Origin: Pseudomonas mandelii
GTDB taxonomy: Bacteria; Pseudomonadota; Gammaproteobacteria; Pseudomonadales; Pseudomonadaceae
DNA: 64,000 nt
Assembly (NCBI RefSeq): GCF_024138395.1
Contig: NZ_JAMYDU010000018.1
Span: 42,749 to 106,748, forward strand
Direction: 5' to 3'
Shown piece by piece: positions 17,423 to 25,918 of this stretch; position 1 is the first letter of the stretch, and the number at the start of each line of letters is the position of its first letter. The notes under the pieces are model-generated. The model saw only the letters and a program-made list of their open reading frames with translations, was not told the DNA's origin and ran no database searches. The position numbers and the translations under genes are program-made.

Positions 17423-17780
17423 CAAGCCACTCAACAAAGCGGCTCGAAACGAAGCTCTTTAGTTCCACCACAAAGGCAGCGATGAACCGGCCTCAACGGT
17501 TCAGAGGGTTGGCAACTGACCCGGGTGTGCAGCGTAAAGCACCAGAAGCAGTTATCCGGCGGGCAGGGACCGCGGTCGGAAAAAACAATTTGAATGGACT
17601 CGTACCGCGCCAGTAGCGCCGAAAAGTCAGCTTCCTTTTTGTACACAGGATTAAAGGAAGGCGAAGGACCGCATTACTGAAAAGCCCAGCCAAATGCCGG
17701 GCTTTTTGGAATGCCTACCTCAAGAGACATCGTTTGAACCCAACACACATCACTCATCAATCACCCCCAGGAGGCGTGAC
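17423..17780 (+). other. Tailocin leader region with a small open frame and an internal terminator
   Basis: About 350 bases separate the promoter from the holin. They contain a 44-codon open frame (17482-17616, starting MNRPQRFRGLATDPG, rich in Arg and Lys, with a weak AAAGG before the ATG), an AAGGAAGG stretch at about 17655 with no start codon after it, and an intrinsic terminator at 17680. I do not recognise the small frame. It could be a leader peptide or regulator, or the region could be a non-coding RNA. No PrtN-like activator gene is present. Confidence 0.4.
17680..17708 (+). terminator. Intrinsic terminator inside the tailocin leader
   Basis: AAAGCCC and GGGCTTT arms, separated by eleven bases, are followed by a short T-run. 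It lies upstream of the first tailocin gene, so full-length transcription must read through it. Confidence 0.65.
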
Positions 17781-18125
17781 ATGACAAACGAGCAACAAGC
17801 GTTGCTGGACATGCCGATCTGGCTGGTCATCGTTCTCGCCCTGGTGGGCGGGGTGTCCGGCGAAATGTGGCGCGCCGACAAGGAAGGCGCCCGTGGCTGG
17901 TCGCTGCTGCGGCGCCTGGCGCTGCGCTCCGGGGCCTGCATGATCTGCGGGGTCTCGGCCATCATGCTGCTGTACGCCGCCGGCGTGTCGATCTGGGCCG
18001 CCGGTGCGTTTGGCTGCCTGACGGCGATGGCAGGGGCGGATGTGGCCATCGGACTTTATGAACGCTGGGCCGCCAAGCGGATTGGCGTTTGTGAAGTGCC
18101 ACCGCGCGATTCTCGTCCCGATTAA
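17781..18125 (+). CDS. Phage-type holin
   Basis: Holins make the inner-membrane lesions that let the endolysin reach the cell wall and release the tailocins. The 114-residue protein has two hydrophobic segments (about 12-28, IWLVIVLALVGGVSG, and about 52-85, CMICGVSAIMLLYAAG... AAGAFGCLTAMAG) and a charged C-terminus, as in R-pyocin-associated holins. The start is at MTNEQQALLDMP, preceded by GGAGG. It is the first gene of the locus, nearly 28 kb from the endolysin it must serve. Confidence 0.8.
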   Translation: MTNEQQALLDMPIWLVIVLALVGGVSGEMWRADKEGARGWSLLRRLALRSGACMICGVSAIMLLYAAGVSIWAAGAFGCLTAMAGADVAIGLYERWAAKRIGVCEVPPRDSRPD

Positions 18126-18178
18126 CAGTGAACCGGTGTCGCTGATTTTCGCGTTGCTACAGAAACAGGAGGCCATTA

Positions 18179-18691
18179 ATGCCCGCCGTCATCGAAAAAC
18201 CGTCGCAGCTGTTTTCCGCCATTGCCGAAACCTTACGCACCAGCATCCCCGGCTTGACGGTCGGGAGTCATCAAGATTTCGACGGCACCGGCGATCAGCC
18301 TTGGGTGCTGATCGCCATCGAACGGGATGCGCCGGGCAACCGTGCCAACGATGGACGTATCGCTCATGTCCTGACGATTTCCTTGCAAGTCGTATTGCCC
18401 GGCACAGGGCTGGCCGCGTGCGACCTGGCCAGTGAGTTGAAAAACCTGATCGCCGACAACCGCTGGACACTGCCCGGCGACCAATGCGATTTGCCCATGA
18501 ACATTGATGGCATCCCGTCCACGTTCATCAGCGAGACACGGGAGTACACCGCCTGGACCGTTTCATTCATCCAATCGCTGTACCTCGGCCCGACGCTGCT
18601 CGAGGACCCGCTGGGCATTCCGAAATTTGCCCGCACCTGGGAGGTGTCGAACATCGACGACCCGGATCAATACACCGCACTCGAGGAGTGA
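18179..18691 (+). CDS. Tail 1: conserved hypothetical tail protein (tail-terminator-like)
   Basis: The 170-residue protein begins MPAVIEKPSQLFSAIAE after a CAGGAGG ribosome-binding site. It is in the place of the uncharacterised protein that precedes the baseplate spike in R-pyocin clusters (PA0615 position). The composition (short alpha/beta protein with SLQVVLPGTG and TISLQ strands) would fit a tail-terminator or completion fold, but no decisive motif is seen. Spacing to the next gene is three bases. Confidence 0.55.
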   Translation: MPAVIEKPSQLFSAIAETLRTSIPGLTVGSHQDFDGTGDQPWVLIAIERDAPGNRANDGRIAHVLTISLQVVLPGTGLAACDLASELKNLIADNRWTLPGDQCDLPMNIDGIPSTFISETREYTAWTVSFIQSLYLGPTLLEDPLGIPKFARTWEVSNIDDPDQYTALEE

Positions 18692-18694
18692 CCC

Positions 18695-19306
18695 ATGTTT
18701 GATGCGCTTCTACGTATGCAACTGGGCCCGATCATCGAACGTCTGGCCGAGATGGAAACCGAGCTCGAAGACCTGCACCGGCGTGCCGAAAGTTTCTGTC
18801 GCATTGGCGTTTGTCACGAGGTCGATGCGGCCAGCAACACCTGCAAGGTCAGTCATGGCGAGCTGCTCACCCCGGCGATCAGGTTTTTCAATCCAAGTGC
18901 CGGCGCACAGAGCGAGTCGCGGATCCCCTCCGTGGGCGAGCAGTGTTTGCTGCTGAATCACGGCGGCGGCGAGGGTGGTGGGCAGTCGGTGGCGTTGTTC
19001 GGCCTCAACGGCGGTCAGTTTCCGCCGGTCTCGACACAGGCTTCGCTGACGCGTCGCCTCTATCAGGACGGTACGCAAAGCAGTTACGACGACGCCAGTC
19101 ATGTTCTGCACTGGAAAAACGGCCCGGCAGCGTTCACCGGCTCCCGTGAGTCCCTCGAGTTGAGCATCGGCCCGGCGAGGCTGGCGATGACGCCTGAAGT
19201 CATCGAATTGCAACTGGGCGCCGTCGGCATGCGGCTCGACGCCTCCGGTGTGCATCTGAGTGGCCCGCTGGTGGATCACCAGGGCCGCGTTATCAGCACC
19301 GCATAA
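18695..19306 (+). CDS. Tail 1: baseplate spike, gpV-like
   Basis: The P2 gpV homologue forms the trimeric membrane-piercing spike at the tail tip. The 203-residue protein has the OB-fold start of the family (LEDLHRRAESFCRIGVCHEVDAA, then VGEQCLLLNHGGG) and a repetitive C-terminal beta-helix region ending VHLSGPLVDHQGRVIS. I see no clear HxH iron-binding apex, unlike the tail-2 spike. The order V-W-J-I that follows supports the assignment. Confidence 0.88.
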   Translation: MFDALLRMQLGPIIERLAEMETELEDLHRRAESFCRIGVCHEVDAASNTCKVSHGELLTPAIRFFNPSAGAQSESRIPSVGEQCLLLNHGGGEGGGQSVALFGLNGGQFPPVSTQASLTRRLYQDGTQSSYDDASHVLHWKNGPAAFTGSRESLELSIGPARLAMTPEVIELQLGAVGMRLDASGVHLSGPLVDHQGRVISTA

Positions 19307-19316
19307 AGAGCTTCCC

Positions 19317-19649
19317 ATGATCGGAATCGATAGAAACACCGGCGCAACGGTCGATGACTGGCTGCAGTTTGTGCAGCGCGCCACCCGTGCACTGACCACG
19401 CCTTTGGGCACTCGGCAGAAGCGCCCTTTGTATGGCTGCGCACTCACTGACTTGCTGGGGCAAAACCTCGGTGACGATCTGCTGATTCTTGCCCAAAGCC
19501 ATGCGGCCCAAGCGTTTTACAACCGGCACAACGGCATCGACGATTTCGAGCCTCAAGTCATTGTCGCCAGTCGCCGTGGTGCCGGGCTGCTGCTGCGTTT
19601 CGCTGGCACCTGGAAAAATCGCCAACAGACTTTCGAGGTAATGGCATGA
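19317..19649 (+). CDS. Tail 1: baseplate wedge, gpW-like (gp25 family)
   Basis: GpW-like proteins belong to the T4 gp25 family and connect the baseplate wedge with the sheath. The 110-residue protein starts MIGIDRNTGATVDDWLQFVQRATRALTTPLGTRQKRP, and that TPLGTRQKRPLYGC region is the family hallmark. Its stop overlaps the start of the gpJ gene (ATGA-type overlap). Confidence 0.9.
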   Translation: MIGIDRNTGATVDDWLQFVQRATRALTTPLGTRQKRPLYGCALTDLLGQNLGDDLLILAQSHAAQAFYNRHNGIDDFEPQVIVASRRGAGLLLRFAGTWKNRQQTFEVMA

Positions 19650-20641
19650 GCATGTTGATCCCCGGTCAGAACCAGTTGGCCGAACCGGCAATCGTCACGG
19701 TCGAAGCGTTCGAGGATTTGCTCGCAGAGTTCAAAACCTTCGTCGTCGAGTACGTCGGCGCCCGTTCCCCCGAGAGCGCGGCCAAGCTTGTGGTCAGCCT
19801 TGAAAACGAAAGCGAGTTGCTGACCCTGGCCCTTGAGGCCTTTTGTGTGCGCCTGCAAACCCACGAGCGCAAATGCAACGCCCGTATCAAGCAGATGCTG
19901 GCATGGTGGGCCACCGGGACCAATCTCGATGCACGCCTTGCAGACATGGGCCTTGAACGTCAGATGCTCGATCCGGGCGACCCGGCGGCATTCCCGCCGA
20001 TCCCCCCGATCTTTGAGAGCGATGACGACGCCCGCTTGCGTTACTACCTGGCGCCACACGCACCGGCGGCCGGCTCTCGCATGCAGTATCGGCGCGAGAT
20101 CTTCACCCTTGGCGAACGGCCCGCGGTGAAGGTGGAAACCGCCGCGGCGGGTGTGGTGACGGTCACTTACACCTTCGAGCCGGACGGTTATGCAGCGCAG
20201 GTCAAGGACGGCAACGGGCGCCGGACCGCGCCCGGCGAAGTCACGGTCACAGTGCTGTCCCGGGAGGGCGATGGCACGCCATCCGAAGCGCTGCTCGACG
20301 GTGTTCGCCAGCATTTCGCCCGGCCTGATGTACGACCGGAAACGGATCTCGTCATCGTGCAAGCCGCGCGAATCAAGAACTACAAAATCCGGGTCGTGGC
20401 CAAGATCAATGCTGGTCCCGATTCGGGGTTGACCAAGGTTGCCGCGCAACAGCAGTTGCAGGCGTATGCCGATTCTTGTCACCGACTGGAAGGGCGGGTG
20501 GACCCGAGCTGGATCGACTACACGTTGCACAGCGCTGGCGCGGTTCAGCTTGAAATTCTTGAGCCGATCGAGCCGATTGTGACGACGGCTTTTGAGGCCC
20601 CGTATTGCACAGGTGTCGAGGTGGAGGTGGACACGTTATGA
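19646..20641 (+). CDS. Tail 1: baseplate wedge, gpJ-like
   Basis: This is the baseplate J-like protein (T4 gp6 relative) that builds the wedge ring. The 331-residue protein has the central family block (EVTVTVLSREGDGTPSEALL, then VRPETDLVIVQAARIKNYKI) common to P2 J. It overlaps gpW upstream and gpI downstream by four bases each, indicating coupled expression of the wedge proteins. Confidence 0.92.
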   Translation: MSMLIPGQNQLAEPAIVTVEAFEDLLAEFKTFVVEYVGARSPESAAKLVVSLENESELLTLALEAFCVRLQTHERKCNARIKQMLAWWATGTNLDARLADMGLERQMLDPGDPAAFPPIPPIFESDDDARLRYYLAPHAPAAGSRMQYRREIFTLGERPAVKVETAAAGVVTVTYTFEPDGYAAQVKDGNGRRTAPGEVTVTVLSREGDGTPSEALLDGVRQHFARPDVRPETDLVIVQAARIKNYKIRVVAKINAGPDSGLTKVAAQQQLQAYADSCHRLEGRVDPSWIDYTLHSAGAVQLEILEPIEPIVTTAFEAPYCTGVEVEVDTL

Positions 20642-21273
20642 GTGAACAAACACCTCGCCCGAACCTGCTACCCGCCAACAGCTCACCCTTGGAAAAAGCC
20701 CTCGATCTCGGTTTTGGCACGTTGCTCGATCGCATCGCGCCGCCGTTTCCCGAGCTGATGAACCCCGCCGAAACACCGTTGGCATTCCTGCCATATCTGG
20801 GAGCCGATCGTGGGGTCAGCGAATGGAGCTCCGAGGCGGCCGAGGCTGAAAAGCGTTTGACGGTTGAACTCGCCTGGCCCACCGCACGGCAGGCCGGGAC
20901 GCGAAAGGCGCTGGAGAATGCGGCGAAGGGTTTGCAATTGATGCCTGAGGTGCGCGCCTGGTATGAGCAAACACCGCCAGGCCAGCCTTACAGCTTTTCC
21001 GTCAGGGCCTTTACCGAACAGCCTTACAGCGAAGAGATCGACGCCCGTCTCGACCGTCGCCTGGCCGATGCCAAAAGCGAACGGGACATTTTGTCTGTCT
21101 CGGTCGGCTTGAGGGCATTCGGCACTCACTTCATAGGCGCCGCCACCGTGTGCGGCGAACTGACCACGGTTTATCCGATTGTCATCGAAGGGCTTGAAGC
21201 CTCGGGCCAGGCCTTCATGGCCGCCGGGCTCTACACCGTCGAAACCTCCACTATTTATCCACAGGGGTCCTAA
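20638..21273 (+). CDS. Tail 1: baseplate wedge, gpI-like
   Basis: GpI is the third wedge protein and attaches the fibre. The 211-residue protein begins MSEQTPRPNLLPANSSPLEKA, with the LLPxxxSPLEKAL start typical of P2 I, and has FLPYLGADRGVSEWSSEA. It directly precedes the fibre gene, with no gap between stop and start. Confidence 0.9.
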   Translation: MSEQTPRPNLLPANSSPLEKALDLGFGTLLDRIAPPFPELMNPAETPLAFLPYLGADRGVSEWSSEAAEAEKRLTVELAWPTARQAGTRKALENAAKGLQLMPEVRAWYEQTPPGQPYSFSVRAFTEQPYSEEIDARLDRRLADAKSERDILSVSVGLRAFGTHFIGAATVCGELTTVYPIVIEGLEASGQAFMAAGLYTVETSTIYPQGS

Positions 21274-23157
21274 ATGGCCGACTATTACACCCTGCTCACC
21301 AATGCGGGGATCGCCTACGAAACCGCCTGCAAGGTGGCGGGCGTACCGATCAAACTGTCGCAGATCTCCGTCGGTGACGGCGGCGGCACGGTTTACAACC
21401 CGGCCGCCACGGCCACCGCACTGAAACGCGAAGTGTGGCGCGGGCCACTCAATGCACTGTTCCAGGACGAGAAAAACCCAAGCTGGTTGCTGGCCGAGGT
21501 GACTATCCCGCCTGAAGTCGGCGGCTGGTATGTGCGTGAGGCTGGGCTGTGGACTGATACCGGCATTCTGTACGCCATCGTCAAGTATCCGGAGTCGTTC
21601 AAACCGGTGCTGGCGACGTCGGGTTCGGGGAAAGAGTTTTACATTCGCTCGATTTTCGAGACCAGTAATGCGGCGTTGGTGACGTTATTGATTGACGACA
21701 CGGTTGTTAAAGCGACGCGGGCCTGGGTGATGAGTTACCTCGCCGAAGAGCTTGGCAAACTCGACGGCAAGCAATCGGTGCGAGTTGCCGCCACCGCTAA
21801 CGTGGTGTTGAACGGTGCTCAGCAGATTGACGGTGTTGCGGTGGTGGCGGGGGATCGGGTGTTGTTGCCGAACCAGACGCTGGCCAAGGACAACGGCCTA
21901 TGGGTGGTTGCCAACGGAGACTGGGTGCGGGCGAGCGATGCCAACATCAATGCGAAAGTTACCCCGGGCCTGACTGTAATGGTCGAAGAGGGCGCGGTGA
22001 ACGGTGACTCGCTGTGGCACTTGACCTCCAACGGGCCGATCACTTTGGGCACGACGGCGCTGACGTTTGAAATGTTGGCAGGGCGGACGGGGATTCAGCC
22101 GGGGACTTATAAAAGTCTGACTGTGGACAAATATGGTCGAGCAACCGGTGGTTCGAATCCTGAAACGTTAGCCGGGTTTGGTATCAAGGACACGTACACC
22201 AAGCCTGAAATCGAGGCGATGATTGCAGAGGCTTCGGCGTTGCCGGTTGGGTCGATGGTGGCGTTTCCCTTGAACAAGATCCCGCCAGGATTTCTTGAGA
22301 TCGATGGCAGTGTGAAGAGCATTGCGGTCTATCCGGATTTGGCGGCGTTCCTCGGCATCGCATTCAACAAGGGGGATGAGGGCGCTGGTAACTTCCGTTT
22401 GCCAGAATCGCGCGGCGAGTTCCTGCGTGGTTGGGATCATGGGCGCGGTGTCGATGCTGGTCGTACAATCGGCAGTTGGCAGGCCGATGACAACAAGGCG
22501 CACTCCCATACCGTAACCCGGATGCAGGCCTTCGGTGGTGCGTCAGGGAGTAACCCGGGCGCGGTGGTCGTGGACAACGGCAATACGCCCGTAACCCTCA
22601 ACTTTGGTACAGGCTTCAATAGTTCTGGAGGGACGGAGGCTCGGCCGCGAAACATGGCTGTCATGTGGTGCATCAAGGCCTGGAACGCGCCGATCAATCA
22701 GGGAACGATTGATATCTCAGCGTTGGCTGCGCTGGCGCAGCAAGCGACTGAGCTTGATCAAGGGACGGCGAAAGTTGCCACTCAGACACAGACTGATGTA
22801 GGCACCGACGATAAAACCATCGTCACACCGAAAAAGTTGCGCTGGGGATTCTCCGTCAGTATTTCAGGAGATCTGGGTGGCAGTTACATTGTCTTCCCTA
22901 GTTGGCTCGGCGGTTTGATGGTTCAGTGGGGTCTGACTCCCATCATTGCCTCGGCAGTCAATTATCTGCAGGTATTCCCGGTTGCTTTTCCGGGAATCAA
23001 TCCCATGGTTTTCACCTCCTATCCCAATACGGCAGCCGATGCCGGCATGGGAACAACCTACATTGGGCAGGTCAGGGCGGTTAATAAGGCGAACGTGACG
23101 ATTCGCAACCTGGGCCAAGCACCTGCGCAGTTTTACTATCTTGCATTTGGTCGTTAA
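21274..23157 (+). CDS. Tail 1: tail fibre (receptor-binding protein)
   Basis: The fibre decides which bacteria the tailocin kills by binding LPS. The 627-residue protein has an N-terminal particle-attachment domain of the P2 H / DUF3751 type (about 1-160, MADYYTLLTNAGIAYETA), a shaft region, and a C-terminal tail-collar-type tip (about 325-475). The tip has PVGSMVAFPLNKIPPGF, FRLPESRGEFLRGWD, RGVDAGRTIGSWQ and ARPRNMAV. The last about 150 residues form a further variable domain. Tip motifs recur in fibre 2 of tail 2. Confidence 0.9.
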   Translation: MADYYTLLTNAGIAYETACKVAGVPIKLSQISVGDGGGTVYNPAATATALKREVWRGPLNALFQDEKNPSWLLAEVTIPPEVGGWYVREAGLWTDTGILYAIVKYPESFKPVLATSGSGKEFYIRSIFETSNAALVTLLIDDTVVKATRAWVMSYLAEELGKLDGKQSVRVAATANVVLNGAQQIDGVAVVAGDRVLLPNQTLAKDNGLWVVANGDWVRASDANINAKVTPGLTVMVEEGAVNGDSLWHLTSNGPITLGTTALTFEMLAGRTGIQPGTYKSLTVDKYGRATGGSNPETLAGFGIKDTYTKPEIEAMIAEASALPVGSMVAFPLNKIPPGFLEIDGSVKSIAVYPDLAAFLGIAFNKGDEGAGNFRLPESRGEFLRGWDHGRGVDAGRTIGSWQADDNKAHSHTVTRMQAFGGASGSNPGAVVVDNGNTPVTLNFGTGFNSSGGTEARPRNMAVMWCIKAWNAPINQGTIDISALAALAQQATELDQGTAKVATQTQTDVGTDDKTIVTPKKLRWGFSVSISGDLGGSYIVFPSWLGGLMVQWGLTPIIASAVNYLQVFPVAFPGINPMVFTSYPNTAADAGMGTTYIGQVRAVNKANVTIRNLGQAPAQFYYLAFGR

Positions 23158-23183
23158 CACAATGGAGTTGGCGAGGGCTTATT

Positions 23184-23732
23184 ATGAAGTTCGCAACATT
23201 TAATGAGTTTGGAGAAATTATCGGTCGATATGATTCGGACATTCACTTCGTGATTCCTGAGCACGCGGTAAACCTAAGCGATGATGTTTTTCTTGCTACA
23301 AGGATTGATAAGGACGGCATCTGGAAATTAGTCGATGGTGAGGTGGTCAAGTTGCCGCTTCCTGCGGTAGAGCCGAATTACCCAGCGTTGTTCGCTGCCG
23401 AGCGTTTCGTGCATGAGGCGTCTGGCATTTCTGTAGAGGGCCTGGATATTGAAACGACCCGAGACAGCCAGGCGCTGATCGCCAGCACCGGACTGTCGGC
23501 GATCCTTGACCCTGAGTACCGCTGCAACTTTAAAACTCTCAACGGTTTCATCGAGATTGGTGCGGCGCAGATTCTCGCGATTGCCAAGGCCGTCCGGGCA
23601 CATGTCCAGGCCTGCTTTGACCGTGAGCTAACATTGCTCCGTGCTCTTGAGGCTGGAACTTACAAAGACGAAATGCTCAGTGATGGTTGGCCTGAGGCAT
23701 CTCAACCAGGACCGAGCCCAGCGCTTCAATAA
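23184..23732 (+). CDS. Tail 1: fibre assembly chaperone
   Basis: Fibre genes of R-type tailocins are followed by a dedicated chaperone that helps trimerise the fibre. The 182-residue protein begins MKFATFNEFGEIIGRYDSD and has a DUF4376-like C-terminal half (RDSQALIASTGLSAILD... WRCNFK-type helix region, here YRCNFKTLNGF). It lies 26 bases after the fibre gene. Assignment rests on this position and architecture. Confidence 0.82.
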   Translation: MKFATFNEFGEIIGRYDSDIHFVIPEHAVNLSDDVFLATRIDKDGIWKLVDGEVVKLPLPAVEPNYPALFAAERFVHEASGISVEGLDIETTRDSQALIASTGLSAILDPEYRCNFKTLNGFIEIGAAQILAIAKAVRAHVQACFDRELTLLRALEAGTYKDEMLSDGWPEASQPGPSPALQ

Positions 23733-23758
23733 ACGCCCCGCACCGTCGGGGCGTTTTC
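23731..23758 (+). terminator. First of two tandem terminators inside tail 1
   Basis: AACGCCCCG-CACCGT-CGGGGCGTT followed by TTCTT stands right after the fibre-chaperone stop. It divides the baseplate/fibre genes from the sheath/tube genes. Confidence 0.82.
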
Positions 23759-23785
23759 TTATCCGCCAAACACCAAACATCACCC

Positions 23786-23816
23786 AAAAGCCCCTCCCTA
23801 AAAAAGGGGCTTTTTC
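23786..23816 (+). terminator. Second tandem terminator inside tail 1
   Basis: AAAAGCCCC and GGGGCTTTTT arms form a second strong hairpin 28 bases after the first. The following small gene begins at 23835. No obvious promoter hexamers were identified between the terminator and the sheath gene. Confidence 0.82.
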
Positions 23817-23834
23817 GTATCTGGAGAAACCCAA

Positions 23835-24047
23835 ATGGCACAACGCCAAACCTACACCGTGCTCCTCCCATTCCCCACCGGGGGTGGCCACTGGTCGAGC
23901 GTCGGCCAAACCCTGGACCTGCTCGATGTGGAGGCCAATGCATTGCGCAGCGCAGGCCGTCTGGAGCTGACCGCTAAAACCGAGGTCGCCGAGTCGGCCT
24001 CTATCACTACCAAGGCCTTGAAGGCCGCTGCCAAGAAGGCTGAATAA
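23835..24047 (+). CDS. Tail 1: small protein preceding the sheath, function unknown
   Basis: The 70-residue protein (MAQRQTYTVLLPFPTGGGH...) has a compact N-terminal half and a Lys/Ala-rich C-terminus. It ends two bases before the sheath start and has a GGAG ribosome-binding site. Its place recalls the small DUF2635 protein before the tail-2 sheath, and both end in a basic AAKKA-type tail, but similarity is too weak to call them homologous. Confidence 0.7.
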   Translation: MAQRQTYTVLLPFPTGGGHWSSVGQTLDLLDVEANALRSAGRLELTAKTEVAESASITTKALKAAAKKAE

Positions 24048-24049
24048 CC

Positions 24050-25216
24050 ATGGCTGAGGTTTTGAACTTCGAGCACAACGGCATCACCGTCAATGCCACT
24101 GAATCTCCCGAGGCCATGGGTGGCCTGGGTGACAACGTCATCGGTCTGGTCGGCACCGCGCCGAATGCCAATCTGCTGATTCCGAAAAACACCCCGTTCC
24201 GCATCAACAGCTTCACCACTCAGGCCCAACTGGACCCGACCGGTGCCGAAGCGGGCACGCTGTTTCAAGCGGTTTACCAGATCCTCAAAGTGGTCAAGGT
24301 GCCGGTCTACGTGGTCATCGTCGAAGAGGGTGCAACCCCGGCCGACACCGTGAATAACGTGATCGGCGGTATCGAGCCGTTGACCGGTCGAAAACTGGGT
24401 CTGGCCGCGTTGAGCGGTGTCGCGGAAGACCTGACGATCATCGGCGCGCCGGGCTTCACTGGCACCAAGGCGGTAGCCAGTGAGTTCGCTTCGTTCGGCA
24501 AACGTATCAAGGCTCGCGTGGTACTCGACGGCAAGGACGCCGCGGTCGCCGATCAAGTGACTTATAGCCAGGAACTGGGCGGCGCTGACCTCGGTTTCGA
24601 CCGCTGCCTGGTGGTGCACAACATGCCGGCGGTTTACTCCAAGGCGGCGAAGAAAAACGTGTTCCTTGCACCATCGAGCCTGGCCATCGCCGCCCTCGCC
24701 AAGGTCAAGCAATGGGAGAGCCCGGGCAACCAGGTCACCTATGCCGAAGATGTATCGCGGACCGTTGAATACAACATCCTCGACACCTCCACCGAGGGCG
24801 ATCTGCTCAACCGCTATGGCATCAGCTATTACGCCCGGACCATCCTCGGCGGCTTCTCGCTGCTGGGTAACCGCTCCATCACCGGCAAGTTCATCAGCTA
24901 CGTCGGCCTCGAAGATGCGATCAGCCGCAAGCTGGTGAAGGCCGGCCAAAAAGCCATGGCCAAGAACCTGACCAAGTCGTTCATGGATCAGGAGGTCAAG
25001 CGCATCAACGACTGGCTGCAGACTCTGGTCGCCGACGAAACCATTCCGGGCGGCAGCGTGTACCTGCACCCGGAATTGAACAGCGTCGAGAAGTACAAAA
25101 ACGGCACTTGGTACGTGGTCATCGACTACGGCCGCTACGCGCCGAACGAACACATGATTTATCAACTCAACGCCCGCGATGAAATCATCGAGCAGTTCCT
25201 GGAGGACGTTCTCTAA
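24050..25216 (+). CDS. Tail 1: contractile tail sheath, FI-like
   Basis: Sheath subunits contract to drive the tube through the target envelope. The 388-residue protein is of P2 FI / R-pyocin sheath length and has the family stretches DNVIGLVGTAPNA near the start and RYGISYYARTI, FISYVGLEDAISRKL and DEIIEQFLEDVL towards the end. The start codon of the tube gene overlaps its stop by one base. Confidence 0.93.
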   Translation: MAEVLNFEHNGITVNATESPEAMGGLGDNVIGLVGTAPNANLLIPKNTPFRINSFTTQAQLDPTGAEAGTLFQAVYQILKVVKVPVYVVIVEEGATPADTVNNVIGGIEPLTGRKLGLAALSGVAEDLTIIGAPGFTGTKAVASEFASFGKRIKARVVLDGKDAAVADQVTYSQELGGADLGFDRCLVVHNMPAVYSKAAKKNVFLAPSSLAIAALAKVKQWESPGNQVTYAEDVSRTVEYNILDTSTEGDLLNRYGISYYARTILGGFSLLGNRSITGKFISYVGLEDAISRKLVKAGQKAMAKNLTKSFMDQEVKRINDWLQTLVADETIPGGSVYLHPELNSVEKYKNGTWYVVIDYGRYAPNEHMIYQLNARDEIIEQFLEDVL

Positions 25217-25722
25217 TGTTTACCAACCGCGTAAGACAGGCCATCGCGGCCACCCTGCAAGGCCTGCCGTTGTCGGCGACCGTAGAAGAATTCACCCCGC
25301 CGAAGATCGAATTCGAAATGGAAGAGATGCGTGGCGGTCGTTTCATTGGCGAGGAAATGGCCAAGGGCGGCAAAGCACTCACGGCCAAGCTGACGCTGCA
25401 AGGCGTCGGCCCGGAAATCATGCTGGCGCTGGGCGTGAGTGTGGGTGACGACATTTTGCTGAACGTGCGAGAAGCCGGCCAGGATCAAGACGGCAACACT
25501 TGGTTCACTTACCACACAGTGGGCGGCAAGTTGAAATCGCTTGAGGAAACCGCTCTGAAAATGAACGAGAAGCCCAAGACCAACCTTGAGCTGTCCTGCC
25601 GCACCTACAACCGGGTGGAAAATGGCATCCCGGTGATCGACATTGACGTGCGCACCCAGAAGTTCGTGCTCAACGGCGTCGACATTCTCGGCGACGCCCG
25701 CCGCGCCGTGTTGCTGCCTTAA
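25216..25722 (+). CDS. Tail 1: tail tube, FII-like
   Basis: The tube forms the inner channel that depolarises the target cell. The 168-residue protein has the P2 FII length and contains EFTPPKIEFEMEEMRGGRF and the closing DILGDARRAVLLP typical of the family. It follows the sheath without a gap, and a REP doublet lies after its stop. Confidence 0.92.
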   Translation: MFTNRVRQAIAATLQGLPLSATVEEFTPPKIEFEMEEMRGGRFIGEEMAKGGKALTAKLTLQGVGPEIMLALGVSVGDDILLNVREAGQDQDGNTWFTYHTVGGKLKSLEETALKMNEKPKTNLELSCRTYNRVENGIPVIDIDVRTQKFVLNGVDILGDARRAVLLP

Positions 25723-25743
25723 CCCCCGCCGGTTAAACACGAT

Positions 25744-25839
25744 CCCTGTGGGAGCGAGCTTGCTCGCGATGAGGCCGGCACATCCAGCACTGACATTGCC
25801 TGACCCGCCGCCATCGCGAGCAAGCTCGCTCCCACAGGG
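25744..25839. repeat. REP-type inverted repeat inside the tailocin locus
   Basis: Arms beginning CCCTGTGGGAGCGAGCTTGC and their complement face each other across about 40 bases, the same family as the element at 4504. It separates the tube gene from the tail-assembly chaperone and shows that chromosomal REP elements have invaded the tailocin locus, a sign of long residence. Confidence 0.85.
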
Positions 25840-25918
25840 GCTTTGCCAGCCCACAGATCTGCATTCATCGGCCGGCATTGCGCAACACTTCCCCATGATT
25901 CACCAAGGAATTCATTTC

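Noticed and set aside
17431..17693. Minus-strand open frames in the tailocin leader
   Set aside because: They run against the promoter and have no start signal; more likely chance frames in the leader.
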